Source: Bombyx mori (lineage: Eukaryota > Arthropoda > Insecta > Lepidoptera > Bombycidae). From it: DNA of 64,000 nt. Of the stretch, positions 9,230 through 20,267 are shown in pieces. The position numbers were made by a program, and so were the translations under genes. Position 1 is the first letter of the stretch, and each line of letters begins with the position of its first letter. Location of the stretch: assembly GCF_030269925.1 (NCBI RefSeq), contig NC_085130.1:1686501-1750500 (forward strand), written 5' to 3'. Under the pieces are notes generated by a model, which was not told the origin of the DNA, made no database searches, and saw only the letters and a list, made by a program, of their open reading frames with translations.

Positions 9230-12200
9230 CTCAGGAGGAAATCGCCGGACTCCCACCCTCCACTGGGGATGGAGGGTGGGGCATGTCGGAGTCGAACCGA
9301 CTAAAACCTCCTGTCGCTCAACAACCAACGTCCAACCCTCGCATGAGACAGAACTCATGAAAAGGCAAGGGGAGGAGAGTGAAGCGTTTAGTGCGGAGCA
9401 CATCTCTCCCATCACCCTCCCCCTCGGGACGCCGGGACAGCGATCGTCGGCGCCACGACCACCAGCCCTCTCGGTCGGCAGGCTGTCCGAAGCCCGCCTA
9501 GATGGCGCCGGTTTGAATAGTTTATCCTACGAAATACCCCGCTGGGTCAGAACCAGCGTGGGTCGAGGATAGCCGGCCTTCCATCACCCGGATGCTCTTG
9601 CGTAAAACGCGTGCAGAGCAGCTTGCACGTCGTCTTCTTAGGCCCCCTTCGCCGGGCCCCAGACCGACATATGAGGGGGACCCGAAACACTTAGAGGGCC
9701 AGGGCTAGGGCGAGATCCGCCTCCCTGGCCCCCGCTCGACGGCGGCGGGCTTGTGCGTCTCTCACGCGCCCTGCCGCCTCCTTCTGCGAGATGGTGCACT
9801 CGCAGAAGTCGAGCATCGCCTTCCACGACTCGTCGTTGCCGAGCATCGATGCCACAACACTCGGCAACGACAAGTCGTTTCCTATTTTTGCGACAAGGAC
9901 ACGGCGCCACCCCTCCCATGCGGGGCAGGCAACGAGCGTGTGCTCCGCCGTGTCCAAGTCGCAACCACAATGGTAACACTCTGCCGTCGGCTCGGCTCCG
10001 ATCCGGTGCAGGAACTCACCGAAGCAACCATGCCCAGTGAGCACCTGCGTGAGCCGGAAAGTGAGGCGTCCTCTGTCACGATTCACCCAATCCACAAGAA
10101 TCGGGCGAATCGCCTCGACGGTCCTACGACCAGCCGAAGGATCGGCCAGCCGCCTGGACCATGACTCCAGCACGGACCGCCGAGATTGGGCCCTCCGCGC
10201 TCTGACCACACTGGGGCTGGGACGCGCCACGCCCCGGGCACGAAGGTTAGCCCGCCACTGATAGTCAGCGGCGAGCGCCTCCGCCTCCAGGACCCAAGGT
10301 GGCGTCCCAGCCAGTACACACGCCGCCTCAAAAGAGATGGTGCGATAACCACGGATGACCCTGACCGCGATGGTGCGTTGCGGCCGTTGCAGCAACTTCG
10401 CTACCCCCACGGCCAGGGACTGGCCCCACACGGGTGCCCCGTATAAGGCCATTGACCGCACCACCCCCGTATAGAGACGGCGCGTCACCTGGTCAGGCCC
10501 CCCGATGTTGGGAAGAAGCCGGCTTAACGCGCCGGCCACCCCCAACAAACGAGGGACCAGGTGCTGAAAGTGAGCACGGAAGGTCCAACGACTGTCCAGA
10601 GTGAGGCCGAGGTACTTTAACTGCACCCCAACCCCGATCCGGACGCCTCCAACCACGATATGGGCATCGACAGGTGGCACTCTCCGGGGCCTGTGGAACC
10701 ACATGGCCTCGGATTTACTGAGCGCCACGTCGAGGCCCAATCTCCTGATTTTGCCGACGACATGCGCTACCCCAGCGGTGGCAAGACGAGCAGACTCAGC
10801 AAAGCTCCCTCCCCGGGCCACGACCAGCGTGTCGTCTGCGTAACATATTACGCTTAGGCCCGGGAGGAGGGCACCCCTCAGCACCCAGTCATACCCGATA
10901 TTCCACAAAAGAGGGCCGAGTACCGACCCCTGTGGAACACCGCGCACGACCGGGAACCGATGTACGACCCCACCGTGTCCGGTACACGTGACCGATCTGT
11001 CCTCCAAGTAGGAGCCGACCAGCCGGCGAAGGTAGAGGGGCACTCCGTGTCTTTCCAGCGCCCCCCCTATCACGGACCAGGGCAGGGTGTTAAACGCATT
11101 GGCGATGTCGAGCGACACCGCCAAGGCCACCCCACCCCCACAGACGGCCTCCTCCGAGAGGGCCCGCACGCGAAGGATCGCGTCCACCGTTGAGCGGCCC
11201 TCTCGGAAGCCATACTGCTCCGCCGACAGATCGGGTCCCACCCCGATCAGATGCTGGATGATGCGGGCTGCCAGAATGCGTTCCAGCAGTTTGCCCACCT
11301 CATCCAACAACACGATGGGACGGTACCCGGCGGCAGTATCCGCCGGGCGCCCCTCCTTTCTCAACAGCACAAGTCTGCCCGTCCTCCACGATGAAGGAAA
11401 CCGTCCCGACTCGAGGCAGGAGTTATAAAGCCTCAAGAGTCGGTCCCCTAGGGCACCAAGAGCCAAGGCCCAAACCCGGCCATGGATGCCGTCCGGGCCA
11501 GGTGCAGTGTCCTTTGCGCACATTTTGCGTACTGCCACACGGAGCTCCGCCCCTGTTATATGGGGCACCTCAGCAGGGGCGTCGCCGTCGTACTCCGGCG
11601 GCGCGCCCATAGCGGGAGCGACAAATCCCCCCTGCTCCTGCGGGAACAGTGCCGAGACGATGTCCCGCAGCTGCTGAGGCTGGAGACGCTCCGTGATTGG
11701 GGGGGCCCATGGGCGCATTTTATTGCGCACCATGTGATAGGGTCGCCCCCACGGATCGTCATCCAGCGTCTCCAGGAGACTCTCCATGTGTTGGTCCTTG
11801 GCTCTTCTGATGGCCAGCTGCAACGCCCTCTGTGCGACGCGAAATGCGCCGTACAGCTGGGCCTCTACCACCGCGAACGCCACCGGATCGTTGCGCCGCG
11901 GCAGGCGACGGCGGCGATGCCTCGCGCACTGGCGCCTCGCCCGAACGCACTCCACGCGGAGTTGCGCGATTTCGGGCGACCACCAGTACACTTGGCGATT
12001 GGGAGGTCGAGGGCTAATCCGGGGCATCGACACGTCACAGATGCGACGCATCGTGTCCCGGAACCACCCCGCTTCGTCCTCGACCTCAACTGGGTGTGGA
12101 CGCATGGGCGCCCACGCCGCCACCGTAGAGGCTTCCATCAGGAGCTCCTTATTCAGGCGCTTCAGTGCCCACTTGGGGAATGACCGGGACGCACCACGGG

Positions 12201-12672
12201 GGTGGTCCCCGTAGACGTCCGCGACTGCGGAGCGGGCGGAGAGATCAAACCGAATATATCGGTGATCTGACAGTGTCTCCGCCCCCTCCAAAACTCTCCA
12301 GTCGCGGATACGACGTGCGATGGCCGGGCTTGCGAACGTAACGTCCACAATAGACTCGCCCTGCCACCGCACGCACGTCGCAACCGACCCTCTATTCAAC
12401 AAATAGAGGCCGGTCACGTTCGCCCACCTCTCCAACAGCCTACCACGAGCGTCCGAGCGGGGGGAGCCCCATGCGACAGACTTCGCGTTGAGGTCCCCCG
12501 CAAGAATCACTGGACGAGGAGCGAGGCGGCGAGCAATCGCCCCGATCCCGCCCAGGAAATGCCCGAACTCGACAGTAGGCCTATTCGGAGAGAAGTACGC
12601 CCCGATCACGACGGTCCCTTCCAGCTGCACCGCGACGAACCCTTGGCCCTTGGTCACCATCGCCAAGGGGGG
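9144..12672 (-). mobile_element. R1-clade non-LTR retrotransposon, 5'-truncated, inserted in SDR1
   Basis: Orientation is opposite to SDR1. The 3' poly(A) appears as 84 T at 9146-9229; 3' UTR is about 9230-9690; ORF2 is 9691-12672. The flanking target duplication is 'gacatatggg' (9134-9143 and 12673-12682), perfect over 10 bp. The left side of the poly(A) carries two extra bases ('ac'). The 5' end is truncated inside the endonuclease domain, as expected for incomplete target-primed reverse transcription. Composition is GC-rich, unlike the AT-rich surroundings. Confidence 0.93.
9691..12672 (-). CDS. R1-clade LINE ORF2: AP-type endonuclease (partial) and reverse transcriptase
   Basis: About 993 codons without a stop. 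The open frame technically extends to 12861, but its first 63 codons are antisense SDR1 sequence and not part of the element. Domains in order: remnant of the apurinic-type endonuclease (G-D-L-N-A-K-S; S-D-H-R-Y-I); reverse transcriptase with A-P-G-P-D-G, the G-F-R-E-G-R-S-T block, V-S-L-D-I-A-N-A-F, G-V-P-Q-G-S-V-L-G-P and the catalytic Y-A-D-D near 10842; thumb region; and near the C-terminus a CCHC knuckle (C-Y-H-C ... H-T-L-V-A-C). This order and the knuckle are typical of R1-clade ORF2 (R1, TRAS, SART, Waldo relatives). The missing endonuclease N-terminus and absent ORF1 mean the copy is not autonomous. The target is neither rDNA nor telomeric repeat, so I do not assign it to R1, TRAS or SART. 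Confidence 0.9.
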   Translation of the reverse strand, partial: PPLAMVTKGQGFVAVQLEGTVVIGAYFSPNRPTVEFGHFLGGIGAIARRLAPRPVILAGDLNAKSVAWGSPRSDARGRLLERWANVTGLYLLNRGSVATCVRWQGESIVDVTFASPAIARRIRDWRVLEGAETLSDHRYIRFDLSARSAVADVYGDHPRGASRSFPKWALKRLNKELLMEASTVAAWAPMRPHPVEVEDEAGWFRDTMRRICDVSMPRISPRPPNRQVYWWSPEIAQLRVECVRARRQCARHRRRRLPRRNDPVAFAVVEAQLYGAFRVAQRALQLAIRRAKDQHMESLLETLDDDPWGRPYHMVRNKMRPWAPPITERLQPQQLRDIVSALFPQEQGGFVAPAMGAPPEYDGDAPAEVPHITGAELRVAVRKMCAKDTAPGPDGIHGRVWALALGALGDRLLRLYNSCLESGRFPSSWRTGRLVLLRKEGRPADTAAGYRPIVLLDEVGKLLERILAARIIQHLIGVGPDLSAEQYGFREGRSTVDAILRVRALSEEAVCGGGVALAVSLDIANAFNTLPWSVIGGALERHGVPLYLRRLVGSYLEDRSVTCTGHGGVVHRFPVVRGVPQGSVLGPLLWNIGYDWVLRGALLPGLSVICYADDTLVVARGGSFAESARLATAGVAHVVGKIRRLGLDVALSKSEAMWFHRPRRVPPVDAHIVVGGVRIGVGVQLKYLGLTLDSRWTFRAHFQHLVPRLLGVAGALSRLLPNIGGPDQVTRRLYTGVVRSMALYGAPVWGQSLAVGVAKLLQRPQRTIAVRVIRGYRTISFEAACVLAGTPPWVLEAEALAADYQWRANLRARGVARPSPSVVRARRAQSRRSVLESWSRRLADPSAGRRTVEAIRPILVDWVNRDRGRLTFRLTQVLTGHGCFGEFLHRIGAEPTAECYHCGCDLDTAEHTLVACPAWEGWRRVLVAKIGNDLSLPSVVASMLGNDESWKAMLDFCECTISQKEAAGRVRDAQARRRRAGAREADLALALAL

Positions 12673-13357
12673 GACATATGGGGCTAAGCTAACATTAGTC
12701 GGAAGAAACGAAACAAGACTCTTACAAACAGCACAATTGTGCGTTGCGAGAAACCGTTTAGTCCCTCTATGGCTATCTCTAGACCTAACTGAAAATGGAA
12801 ACTGCGAAAGGGTTATCGATAAAACTATCGAAATGTATGGTAAAATCGATATACTGGTCAACGGTGCCGGAAAAATTATACTATCCTCGCTTCACGACAG
12901 TTCAATGAACGCGTTCGACGAAATCATGAACATAAATTTTCGAGTACCCTACCATTTATCATTATTGGCTTTACCGCACCTGATCCAAACAAAAGGGAAC
13001 ATAGTGAACATAGGTTCGTCAATGTGCAAAAGATTCAAACCTGGATTATTACCGTACATCATATCGAAATCAGCATTGGAGACGTTGACCAAACACGCTG
13101 CACCGGAACTCGTGCCCGATGGAGTGAGAATCAACACGATCAGTCCAGGGTCAACAAGGACGAATAAACTGGCCAATTCCAATTCGGAGAACAAATTGAG
13201 GCAGAAGATTAACGAAGTTTGGGGACAAGAGATGCCAAATGGTCAAATATTGGAGCCAAACGAGGTTGCCAAATTGATTTGTTTGGCTGCTAGCGATGTT
13301 TTTCCTAATTTAAACGGTTCTGATTTAATGTTGGACGGTGGGGCATGTAATTCTTAA

Positions 13358-13930
13358 TTTTTCCTCAAATAACATCTTCTGCAACATCGTTGTTTACTAT
13401 GCAAGTTATGAAACAATTTTATAGTCATAGCCACAGTTTTCATTCTAGATTTTATAATATTTATATTAAAAAGACATTTAAAAACAATTTCTGTTTTTTT
13501 TTTTCGTAAAACAATTTGTGGTGCTATGTGTTATTTGATACACTAAGCTAATTTATGAGTTAATAATACGAACAATGTTTGAAAAGTTGATAGATTAAAT
13601 AAAAGTACCAAAACTATTTTTAAATTACGTCTAGTTTTCATTATCCGATTAAAGTTAAATGAACTCTTAAGTGCTTGATATGTATTCATATGGAGTTCTG
13701 AGACTACACAGATTCCATTCAAGTGCTCTGCCACTTTAAATCGATTGTTCTCGAACAACTTCAACGATTAAGGTAATAAAATCGGACTCACAAAATTGAA
13801 TAGCCTTACAGGCAGGCCTGTTGTTATGGCGGAGGTGTATGGAGACAGACTCGAAAATCAGACCTCGACCTCGTGTTTAAAGGTGAGCAGTATAAAGATA
13901 GCTACTTCACATTACTCACCCGTCTAAACC
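13358..13930. other. 3' flank of SDR1
   Basis: Contains the possible SDR1 polyadenylation signal. Otherwise no supported gene. Confidence 0.35.
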
Positions 13931-14400
13931 TTTTTTTTTTTTTTTTTTTTTTTTTTTATTGCCTTTGTAGGCAGACGGGCATACGGCCCACCTGATGGTG
14001 AGTGGTTACCGTCGCCCATGGACTTCAGCAATGCCAGGGGCAGAGCCAAGCCGCTGCCTACCGCTTAATACTCTCCACAAGCCTCGTTTGAAGAAGGACA
14101 TGTCATAGCGCTCGGGAAACACCGAGGAGGGGAGCTCATTCCATAGCCGGATGGTACGTGGCAAAAAAGATCTCTGGAAACGCACTGTGGATGACCGCAG
14201 TGGCTCCAGGTAGTATGGATGAACTCTACTCCGGTGGCGGGCGGTGCGATGGTAAAAACGAGATGTTGGTATCATCTCGAACAATTCCTCAGAGCACTCC
14301 CCATGGAACATACGGTATAAAATACAGAGGGAACCGAAGTCCCTCCGCAGACCCAGAGGCTCCAACCTAACCACCCAATGAAACCATCCCTCCAATCCAA
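13931..14400 (-). mobile_element. LINE 3' end, jockey/CR1-like family
   Basis: Poly(A) of the minus strand is 27 T at 13931-13957. The minus frame 14006-14395 (129 codons) is the reverse-transcriptase protein's C-terminus: L-Y-R-M-F-H-G-E-C-S-E-E-L-F, then F-L-P-R-T-I-R-L-W-N-E-L-P-S-S-V-F-P, ending A-P-G-I-A-E-V-H-G-R-R-stop. This R-T-x-x-L-W-N-x-L-P signature is shared by jockey/CR1-superfamily elements of insects. It is 5'-truncated at about 14400 and is the best-preserved member of this family here (others at 330, 33437, 46001, 54190, 60439). Confidence 0.85.
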
Positions 14401-15449
14401 CTCAATGGCGTAAGTCACTCGCGGATTTTGTTTAATATCTTCTTTTCTACTTACCCAGTAATGACTTGTAGGTTTCGACTGACAATTAGTAGGTACTCAC
14501 CTGAAACAAAGAGATAAGAATATTAGCGGAAAGTCAAAGATCTGCATTAATTTAGTTAAAGCACATAAAGGCTCGTAACCTTCTTCGTAAGAAAGTAAAA
14601 TATTGGTTTAACTTTGAAAAAGTTTTCATTTAAAAAATTAATGGTGTGTGTGATCAAGTCACACACGGTAAAAGTGAAACTTATAAATAAGATATAGATA
14701 TACTGACTATCCCACTACACAGGAGCATACATATGGACAATGTTTAGTAGACGATAGTGGGGATGCTACGAAGAGTCGCACGAAGACGAGACCGAGAACG
14801 TCTAATGTGTTCTATCTCATTCTCTCGCCGGCTGAACCCTATACATTTATTTTTTTGTGTCTCTATAGACTTAGTTTTTCGTTTCATCGAGTTTGAAATC
14901 ACAAGGTTTCTAAAGAAGTTTTACTTCAAAAAAAATCGCCAAATCTTTACAGAGAATAACGTAAAATACATTTCTCAACATGAGGGTAGCGTTTGTACTT
15001 AAGCCGGAATGATCACAAAATTAACACCTTTGAATTTCTTAGCAAAAACGTATTAATCAAAACGTGAATAGTAACAAAAAGGACGCGTAAAAAAACAACA
15101 ACATACTTGGCAACCATACACACACAGTCCACACTGAACTCGGAGCATGGTGACAAAACTATGTACAACGCATTAGTTCGAATGAGAACAATAAGAGACC
15201 GCTACGGTGACCAAGCTTGTCACGGGTGACGGGACTGTTTCGTTGAATAATTCGAAAGCTTTCGGTAGCTGTGGTGTTAGCATAAAACGTAGCGATGGCG
15301 ATTTTATACTTAGCCTAAGCGAGTTTTAGGAATTAATCAAGCGAATGCTAATGATCATTATCACAAATCAACACAGCGAAAACTGCCAAAAAATTTTTTG
15401 TCTGTAAAGTTACTTTACGGTCGGATAGTTTTGAATTCTATCGAGAAAC
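14401..15449. other. gene-free stretch with one small palindrome
   Basis: The only structure noticed is 'gtgtgtgatcaagtcacac' at about 14645, an 8-bp-stem hairpin with a 5-nt loop, possibly chance. Confidence 0.35.
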
Positions 15450-15645
15450 TTGTTGTTCAGGGTAGGTAGGCGCTGGACTGATCAGGTGAAAGACCTTACT
15501 CAAACCCCACTCAACGAGTGTCTGCGCCGGGCCTGGGTTCGCAAACTATGGAAAACATCTGTCAAGGCTTTAGTAAGCAAGAATTCCGCATGACCACGAC
15601 TGCTCTGCCAAGAGCAACCGATTATGATGAGTTTTGATAACGTCA
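15450..15645 (+). mobile_element. LINE 3' end (family C)
   Basis: Nearly identical to 43108-43290: 'gcgctggactgatcaggtga' ... 'ctatggaaaacatctgtcaa' ... 'ctctgccaagagcaaccga', ending in ATGATG-type repeats. Translates as R-W-T-D-Q-V-K-D-L-T, typical of the RTE-like protein end. Only the terminal segment is present. Confidence 0.7.
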
Positions 15646-16467
15646 GTAGCAGAACTATTCGAACTGCTAGCTCTGACATCACGCGAGAAGGGAGATAAAT
15701 GTGTCACACAAGCTTGGATCCATCGTACCTCTCTATCGCTAGTTCCGCACTCTCGTTAGCACGCTCAGAGTCAGGCGGAACGTGACACTTTTTCGTGCGT
15801 GCAGTCGGTGTTCATCGATCGATCAAAATAGCCCGACCCCGACAAATGAAAGTCAAACCAGATAACCGCTCAACAAACGCGATCGAAACCGCTACAATCT
15901 ACCAACTTGGAATGCACCCCGATCAAAAGACGAAGCATTCCGGTCCAGTTAGTTTGGCAGAGTTAAAATATCGCCCGTAAATAACAACGAGTCGTATTGA
16001 CTGAACACAAAACGGAAGGGCTCTTATTGTGTGAGGCGGAAAGATTCATTTTCACGCGTCAACTTATTTTAGGCTATCTCTCCCACTCCCATTGTCCCCG
16101 GCTGAATGTAGTTTTTGCACGACTAATTGTTTCGTACGTTAATAGAACGTGTAACCAACAAATGAAGCGACAGGATGCAGAACGAATCGATTTAGTGTTG
16201 AAGTAATTGATAGTTTTAAGTAACGAGAGTTTAAATTTATGTTACGACATTTAAACGGACGCGTATTAAGAGTCGGTCGCTAAATACACACACGACTAGA
16301 TATAAATTGGTTTAGTTCTAAGTTGTACTGTAAAATTAAAAGTATATATATTGGTGCCATTGTTGTGAAGAACAAACAAACATATCGTAAGATCGCTTCG
16401 TTTTTTTTTCCTATTGTATTAGACAGACATAGAGGAAGATCACAGCTCTATATATTTTTCTACATAT
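15646..16467. other. gene-free stretch
   Basis: 15755-15825 ('cgctctcg...tttttcgtgcgtgcag') is repeated at 47665-47745, an unclassified two-copy repeat. No other feature. Confidence 0.4.
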
Positions 16468-16793
16468 TGTTACGCCGGTAAGAGTATCTATCGCCGAATG
16501 GTCGAACGAATATCGAAAGATCTAGTAGCATCTAGAACGCTCGTGAAGTACAACGCCATCTATTGTCAGATAGCGGAAACACACTACCGGAAATGTGTGG
16601 ATTATTCTCGATAATTCTAGGGATGTGGTATCGGCTATAAAAGCGTTGCAAGGATGCAGTCACTTAGTAATCGGAACTACTCGAAGCGAAACAGCGAACG
16701 GATCACCTGAAGCGACGTGGAAGAAGTGAATTGAGAGTTTTAAAGTGTTCTGTGGAACATTTATGTATCCCGAACCCCAGCGCGTAACGATAT
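16464..16793 (+). mobile_element. solo LTR-like element
   Basis: Element 16468-16789 (322 bp). It starts TGTTACGCCGG and ends GCGTAACG, with the internal TATA box 'ctataaaagcgttgca' near 16637. Flanked by ATAT (16464-16467 and 16790-16793). It is shorter than the 378-bp copy at 57985 because about 50 nt near the 3' end are deleted. No internal retroviral-type coding region lies next to it. Confidence 0.82.
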
Positions 16794-16796
16794 TTC

Positions 16797-16828
16797 CGCT
16801 GGTGGCCTAGGAGACTATTCCAGCTACG
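16797..16828 (-). mobile_element. hairpin-tailed retroposon, terminal hairpin fragment
   Basis: On the minus strand GCTGG-AA-TAGTC / GGCCA-CCAGC, directly beside the LTR-like element. Confidence 0.55.
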
Positions 16829-16970
16829 TCAGGATTCACAACTCAACATCACAATGTTAATACAGAAAGCCAATCTTAAGACGTGCGGTATGGTTTATAA
16901 TGTTAGTAAAATTTAGCCAGAAAAATGGTGTTACGCGTTTTAAATTCGAACACAAAACTGTTTCGCGTTA

Positions 16971-17215
16971 TCTATACTAATATATAAATCTACAGTGGTT
17001 TTTACGGATGTTCCGTTATAACTACTGAATCGTGCATCCGATTGACTTGAAACTTGGTATCCATGTAGAAAATACATGTACTTAATGGATAGGCTAATAT
17101 TTATATGAGTGTTGGACTCCCTACACCAGTTGCGGGGGCGTTAATGATGAGAATCTTTGTGGGGGTGAGAAATAATAATGTTATTTTTAAATGCGAAGCG
17201 GACGGATACAGCTAG
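16971..17215 (+). mobile_element. Helitron family B, complete
   Basis: Ends A|TCTATACTAATATATAAATC ... GATACAGCTAG|T fit the Helitron rule (5' TC, 3' CTRR, inserted between A and T, no duplication). Too short (245 bp) to encode the Rep-helicase. Related copies at 25072, 44932 and 48929. Confidence 0.75.
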
Positions 17216-17216
17216 T

Positions 17217-17272
17217 CGTGTAATAAAAATCAGACCCGCAAATTATAATAACTGGTGGTAAGACCTCTTGTA
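17217..17272 (+). mobile_element. Bm1 SINE fragment
   Basis: Internal piece 'gtgtaataaaaatcagaccc' to 'taagacctcttgta', abutting the Helitron end. Confidence 0.7.
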
Positions 17273-17997
17273 ATACATAAGCGTCACGGCAAAACCTACC
17301 ACTACTGCATCACATCCAACTATACAAGGGAACAGATAAACAAAACAAAATGAGACAAGTCCGCTTATAATATACAACAAAAAGAAAAAAACACAATTAT
17401 TTATTTATCTACAACGGCGAAGGCTATGTTACAACATCATTTGTCTCTTTCTTTCAACACAATGCCGTGTGAAACTTCCTATGTTACACAACATTTAATC
17501 AGGCCATATGAGTGCTCATTACACCGATATTACCCACGCAAAATCGTAATCAGCTTCCGTCGCGACATCAAAGAAGGTTCTAGAAACAATGCAATGTTGC
17601 AACGTTTATGAAATTTAAACTAAATGTCCGTCACAAATCACATGCACTCGACGAGTTCGCGCCGTTAAATTAATTAAACAAAATGGCCGACGGATAATTT
17701 ATCGTGACGTTTGCGACTATAAAGTTGGGAGTGAGTTGTGACGTGTACATACAGGATGTTCGAAAATCTAGATTCGTCTTAGTCTAGAAATATCCACACC
17801 GGTATTATTTATGCCGCTTACAACATAACAAGAGCACTAAATCTCACCGGATAATTTTCTCTAGCTTTAAATCCTGCTCGTAACGTAAGGTATTCATAAA
17901 ATAAAGTGATTAGTCTTGACTCGTACTGCCACTCTGTATGAATGCCCTTATTTCCATAAAACTAATAAATAGGAACTCAAATTTGAAGATACCATCG
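17273..17997. other. gene-free stretch
   Basis: No supported feature; the 61-codon frame at 17426-17611 is unremarkable. Confidence 0.35.
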
Positions 17998-18128
17998 CAG
18001 AGCCCGTTTCTTGCTAAGCCCAGTGTTAGCAATACTCCCGGTTTGAGCACCGTTAGCTCACGAGAAGTCAAGGAGAAGCTGAAATAGCCGGTCAAGCCTA
18101 TCAGCATAGGTAGGAAAAGAAAAAAAAA
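17998..18128 (+). mobile_element. hairpin-tailed retroposon, 3' end
   Basis: From 'cagagcccgtttcttgcta' to the hairpin GCTGA-AA-TAGCC / GCCTA-TCAGC, 'taggtaggaaaag' and an A-rich tail. Confidence 0.72.
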
Positions 18129-18502
18129 TTGACTATTATTAATACCCTAACCATACGAAAACCACCGCGAGGACTCTACAAGGAACAATACACTTATATG
18201 TACTAAGAAAAGAAAACGGAAAAAAAGTGCGAATAATTATAGGTCTGAACGCCTGTCCAACAATAGTTTGCCAAGCCAAAATATCAATTCGCACATAGTA
18301 AAATGAACGATGAAAGGTTATCTTCTAGCGCACACTGTACTTAAATAATTTTATTGACTGTTTTTATCGAGATGACGACATTAATAGTCGAAAGTGACAT
18401 TTAGCTTTTCTATAGCTCAGCTCAATTCATTTAGCTGTTGTCATCAACATACATTCAGAGTAATACATACAACAAAATGTAAGTAGAATATGCGAGGTTC
18501 AA
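18129..18502. other. gene-free stretch
   Basis: AT-rich; nothing recognised. Confidence 0.35.
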
Positions 18503-18605
18503 AAGTTGAGTACCACTGTCCTGCCCATTTCTTCCACGAAACAGTCTCATTCTTTTCGGTTCGAAGCAGAGCACAGCCGTTATATTCGACCTCATGACTC
18601 ACATA
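18503..18605 (+). mobile_element. diverged Bm1 fragment
   Basis: 'accactgtcctgcccatttc' and 'cttttcggttcgaag' follow the Bm1 order with many changes. Confidence 0.5.
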
Positions 18606-18838
18606 AACGGGTTGCGTTGTGAGACCCATGTCCAGCTAATTTTGGTTACCAAAACGAAACACATGTGTATAGTTATGTCAATGCGATTGAGGCTTCAACC
18701 TCATACGTCGAGGAGGGCTCCGGTAATGGATTCAATTTAGGTTATTGTAAAGTTGGCGAACTGAATCGTCAACATTTCACATTTCATGAAAAAATTTCAA
18801 AATATTATATCTTTCTGCGTAAAATTTTTATATTCAAC

Positions 18839-19144
18839 CTATATAATTATACTCGTATAAAAATGAATTGCTGTTCGTTAGTCTCGCTTAAACTCGAGAA
18901 CGGCTGGACCGATTTGGCTAATTTTGGTCTTGAATTATTTGTGGAAGTCCAGAGAAGGTTTAAAAGGTAGATAAATATGATTATGCTCGGAATTAAATAA
19001 AAATAACAATTTTGTTTTTCCTTTGATGTGATGTCCCCCGTCGGACGGATGGATTCCTTTCGTTTCTTTTAAGTTTATTTTATACAAAAGTTTAGGTCTT
19101 TTATTTATCGATTGAGGCACTACAAAGTCTGCCGGGTCAGCTGG
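18839..19144 (+). mobile_element. Helitron family A (non-autonomous)
   Basis: Shares 'aaaatgaattgctgttcgtt', 'ggctggaccgatttggct' and the 3' end 'gccgggtcagctgg|t' (CTRR = CTGG) with the copies at 22162 and 27383. The first bases are modified by about 15 extra nucleotides. Resembles the widespread lepidopteran Lep1-type Helitron; that name is from memory and unverified. Confidence 0.75.
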
Positions 19145-19548
19145 TATTCAATAATTATTCCTATCCAAAATTGTTCGTGAAACCAACTTTCCTTGGAAGA
19201 GATGTATTTTTAAAACTGTATAGGTCAACTTAATACAATTCTGTTTCATTTTGTATAACAAAAACAAATATTGAGAAATCTAAAATCATACTTGTTCCGT
19301 AAGTTGAAAATGCGCGGGTAGAGACAGAAAATTTCCGGCCCACAAACGTTACTCTCGCGTCGGCGTTCGAACCGATCGAACGTGTTTCAGGAAATTAAAT
19401 TTATTTCGAAACGACGATAATAGATCGCTCCGATAAGGACTTTTAATGTGTTCGATTTTAAATCGTAAGGTTGTAGGTTCATTTTTCTTTTATGGCCGCA
19501 TAAAGGACGATGAGGTCACAGTGTGAAAATTTAGGGCGATTTACACCA
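19145..19548. other. gene-free stretch
   Basis: No coding or repeat signal shared elsewhere in the window. Confidence 0.35.
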
Positions 19549-19970
19549 TCTATATATTAAATACGTGAAACAAAAACTTTGTATCCCTCTTTATGAAAAT
19601 TGCGCGGACAGAGGTCAATGAAATTTTCCACACTTATAGAGAATATAGAGTAGGAGTGCACAATGCTAATATGTTTTTTAAATAATGCATAAAAGATACT
19701 TTAGATTATTTTTATCAATAAAGAAAACATTACACACACTACCATGTATTTGACACACACACATATACTCTTTGTTTATTGTCAAACTTTTGTTATTGCT
19801 TAAAGTCCGTAGTCAAATTGAGAATAGGTTAGTATTGTTTATCTTTAATATTACGAGTTTTTGTCTATAGTATAGTCTTGGCGAAATCTGTAACAATAGG
19901 ACCATAATAATGTTGAAACTTATAATTTCAATTTTTTATAGTCGAATTTCGACTACTGCGGGACCACTAG
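19549..19970 (+). mobile_element. Helitron family C, complete, with 3' hairpin
   Basis: Begins A|TCTATATATTAAATACGTG and ends GGACCACTAG|T. A perfect inverted repeat TAGTCGAA-T-TTCGACTA (19939-19955) stands 11 nt before the CTAG end, the canonical Helitron terminator. 422 bp, non-autonomous. Two more copies at 23641 and 56613. Confidence 0.88.
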
Positions 19971-20267
19971 TTATTATAAATACGAAAATAGCTCTGTCTA
20001 TTGTGTGGATTCACGAGACCCGTGAATCGATTTTGAAGAAATTCGCTACGGAAATGGTTTGCAGCCTGCAAAAGAATTTAAGTTAATTATCATTACGCTG
20101 CTCAGCACGAGACTTCACCCCCGCTAGCATTATATTTTATAGTAAAATTAATTCAGGCGAACATTATTATATAGGAACATTATTATATATATAGGAAGGA
20201 AGGTACGTACGGACAGTTTTTACGTTAATAATTTTTATTTTTTGTAAAAAGAAAGACAAATCTTGCG

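Larger units (their letters stand above)
9045..13357 (+). pseudogene. short-chain dehydrogenase/reductase, split by a LINE (SDR1)
   Basis: Classical SDR, an NAD(P)-dependent oxidoreductase family; the substrate cannot be told from sequence. Coding parts are 9045-9143 (33 codons) and 12683-13357 (224 codons plus stop). Omitting the insert and one target duplication gives 257 residues in frame, the usual SDR length. Visible motifs are the cofactor-binding T-G-A-S-S-G-I-G (15-22), N-G-A-G (93-96, normally NNAG), Ser145, Tyr158 and Lys162 (YxxxK), and the P-G after the sixth strand. All three catalytic residues are present. The start at 9045 aligns with SDR2's start; an upstream in-frame ATG at 8982 is less likely. 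With the LINE present, translation runs into a phenylalanine run and no enzyme can form. ATTAAA at 13465-13470 is a possible polyadenylation signal. Residues are similar to SDR2 throughout. Confidence 0.88.

Noticed and set aside
8982..9572. 196-codon frame starting upstream of SDR1 and running through a phenylalanine tract
   Set aside because: The tract is the LINE poly(A) read through; after it the frame is antisense LINE 3' UTR. Only codons 9045-9143 belong to a gene.
11482..12183. 233-codon plus-strand frame (and neighbours within 9.7-12.6 kb)
   Set aside because: Shadow frames opposite a GC-rich LINE ORF with long open antisense frames; no domain.
12673..12861. First 63 codons of the long minus-strand LINE frame
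   Set aside because: They are antisense to SDR1 coding sequence beyond the insertion point and are open by chance.
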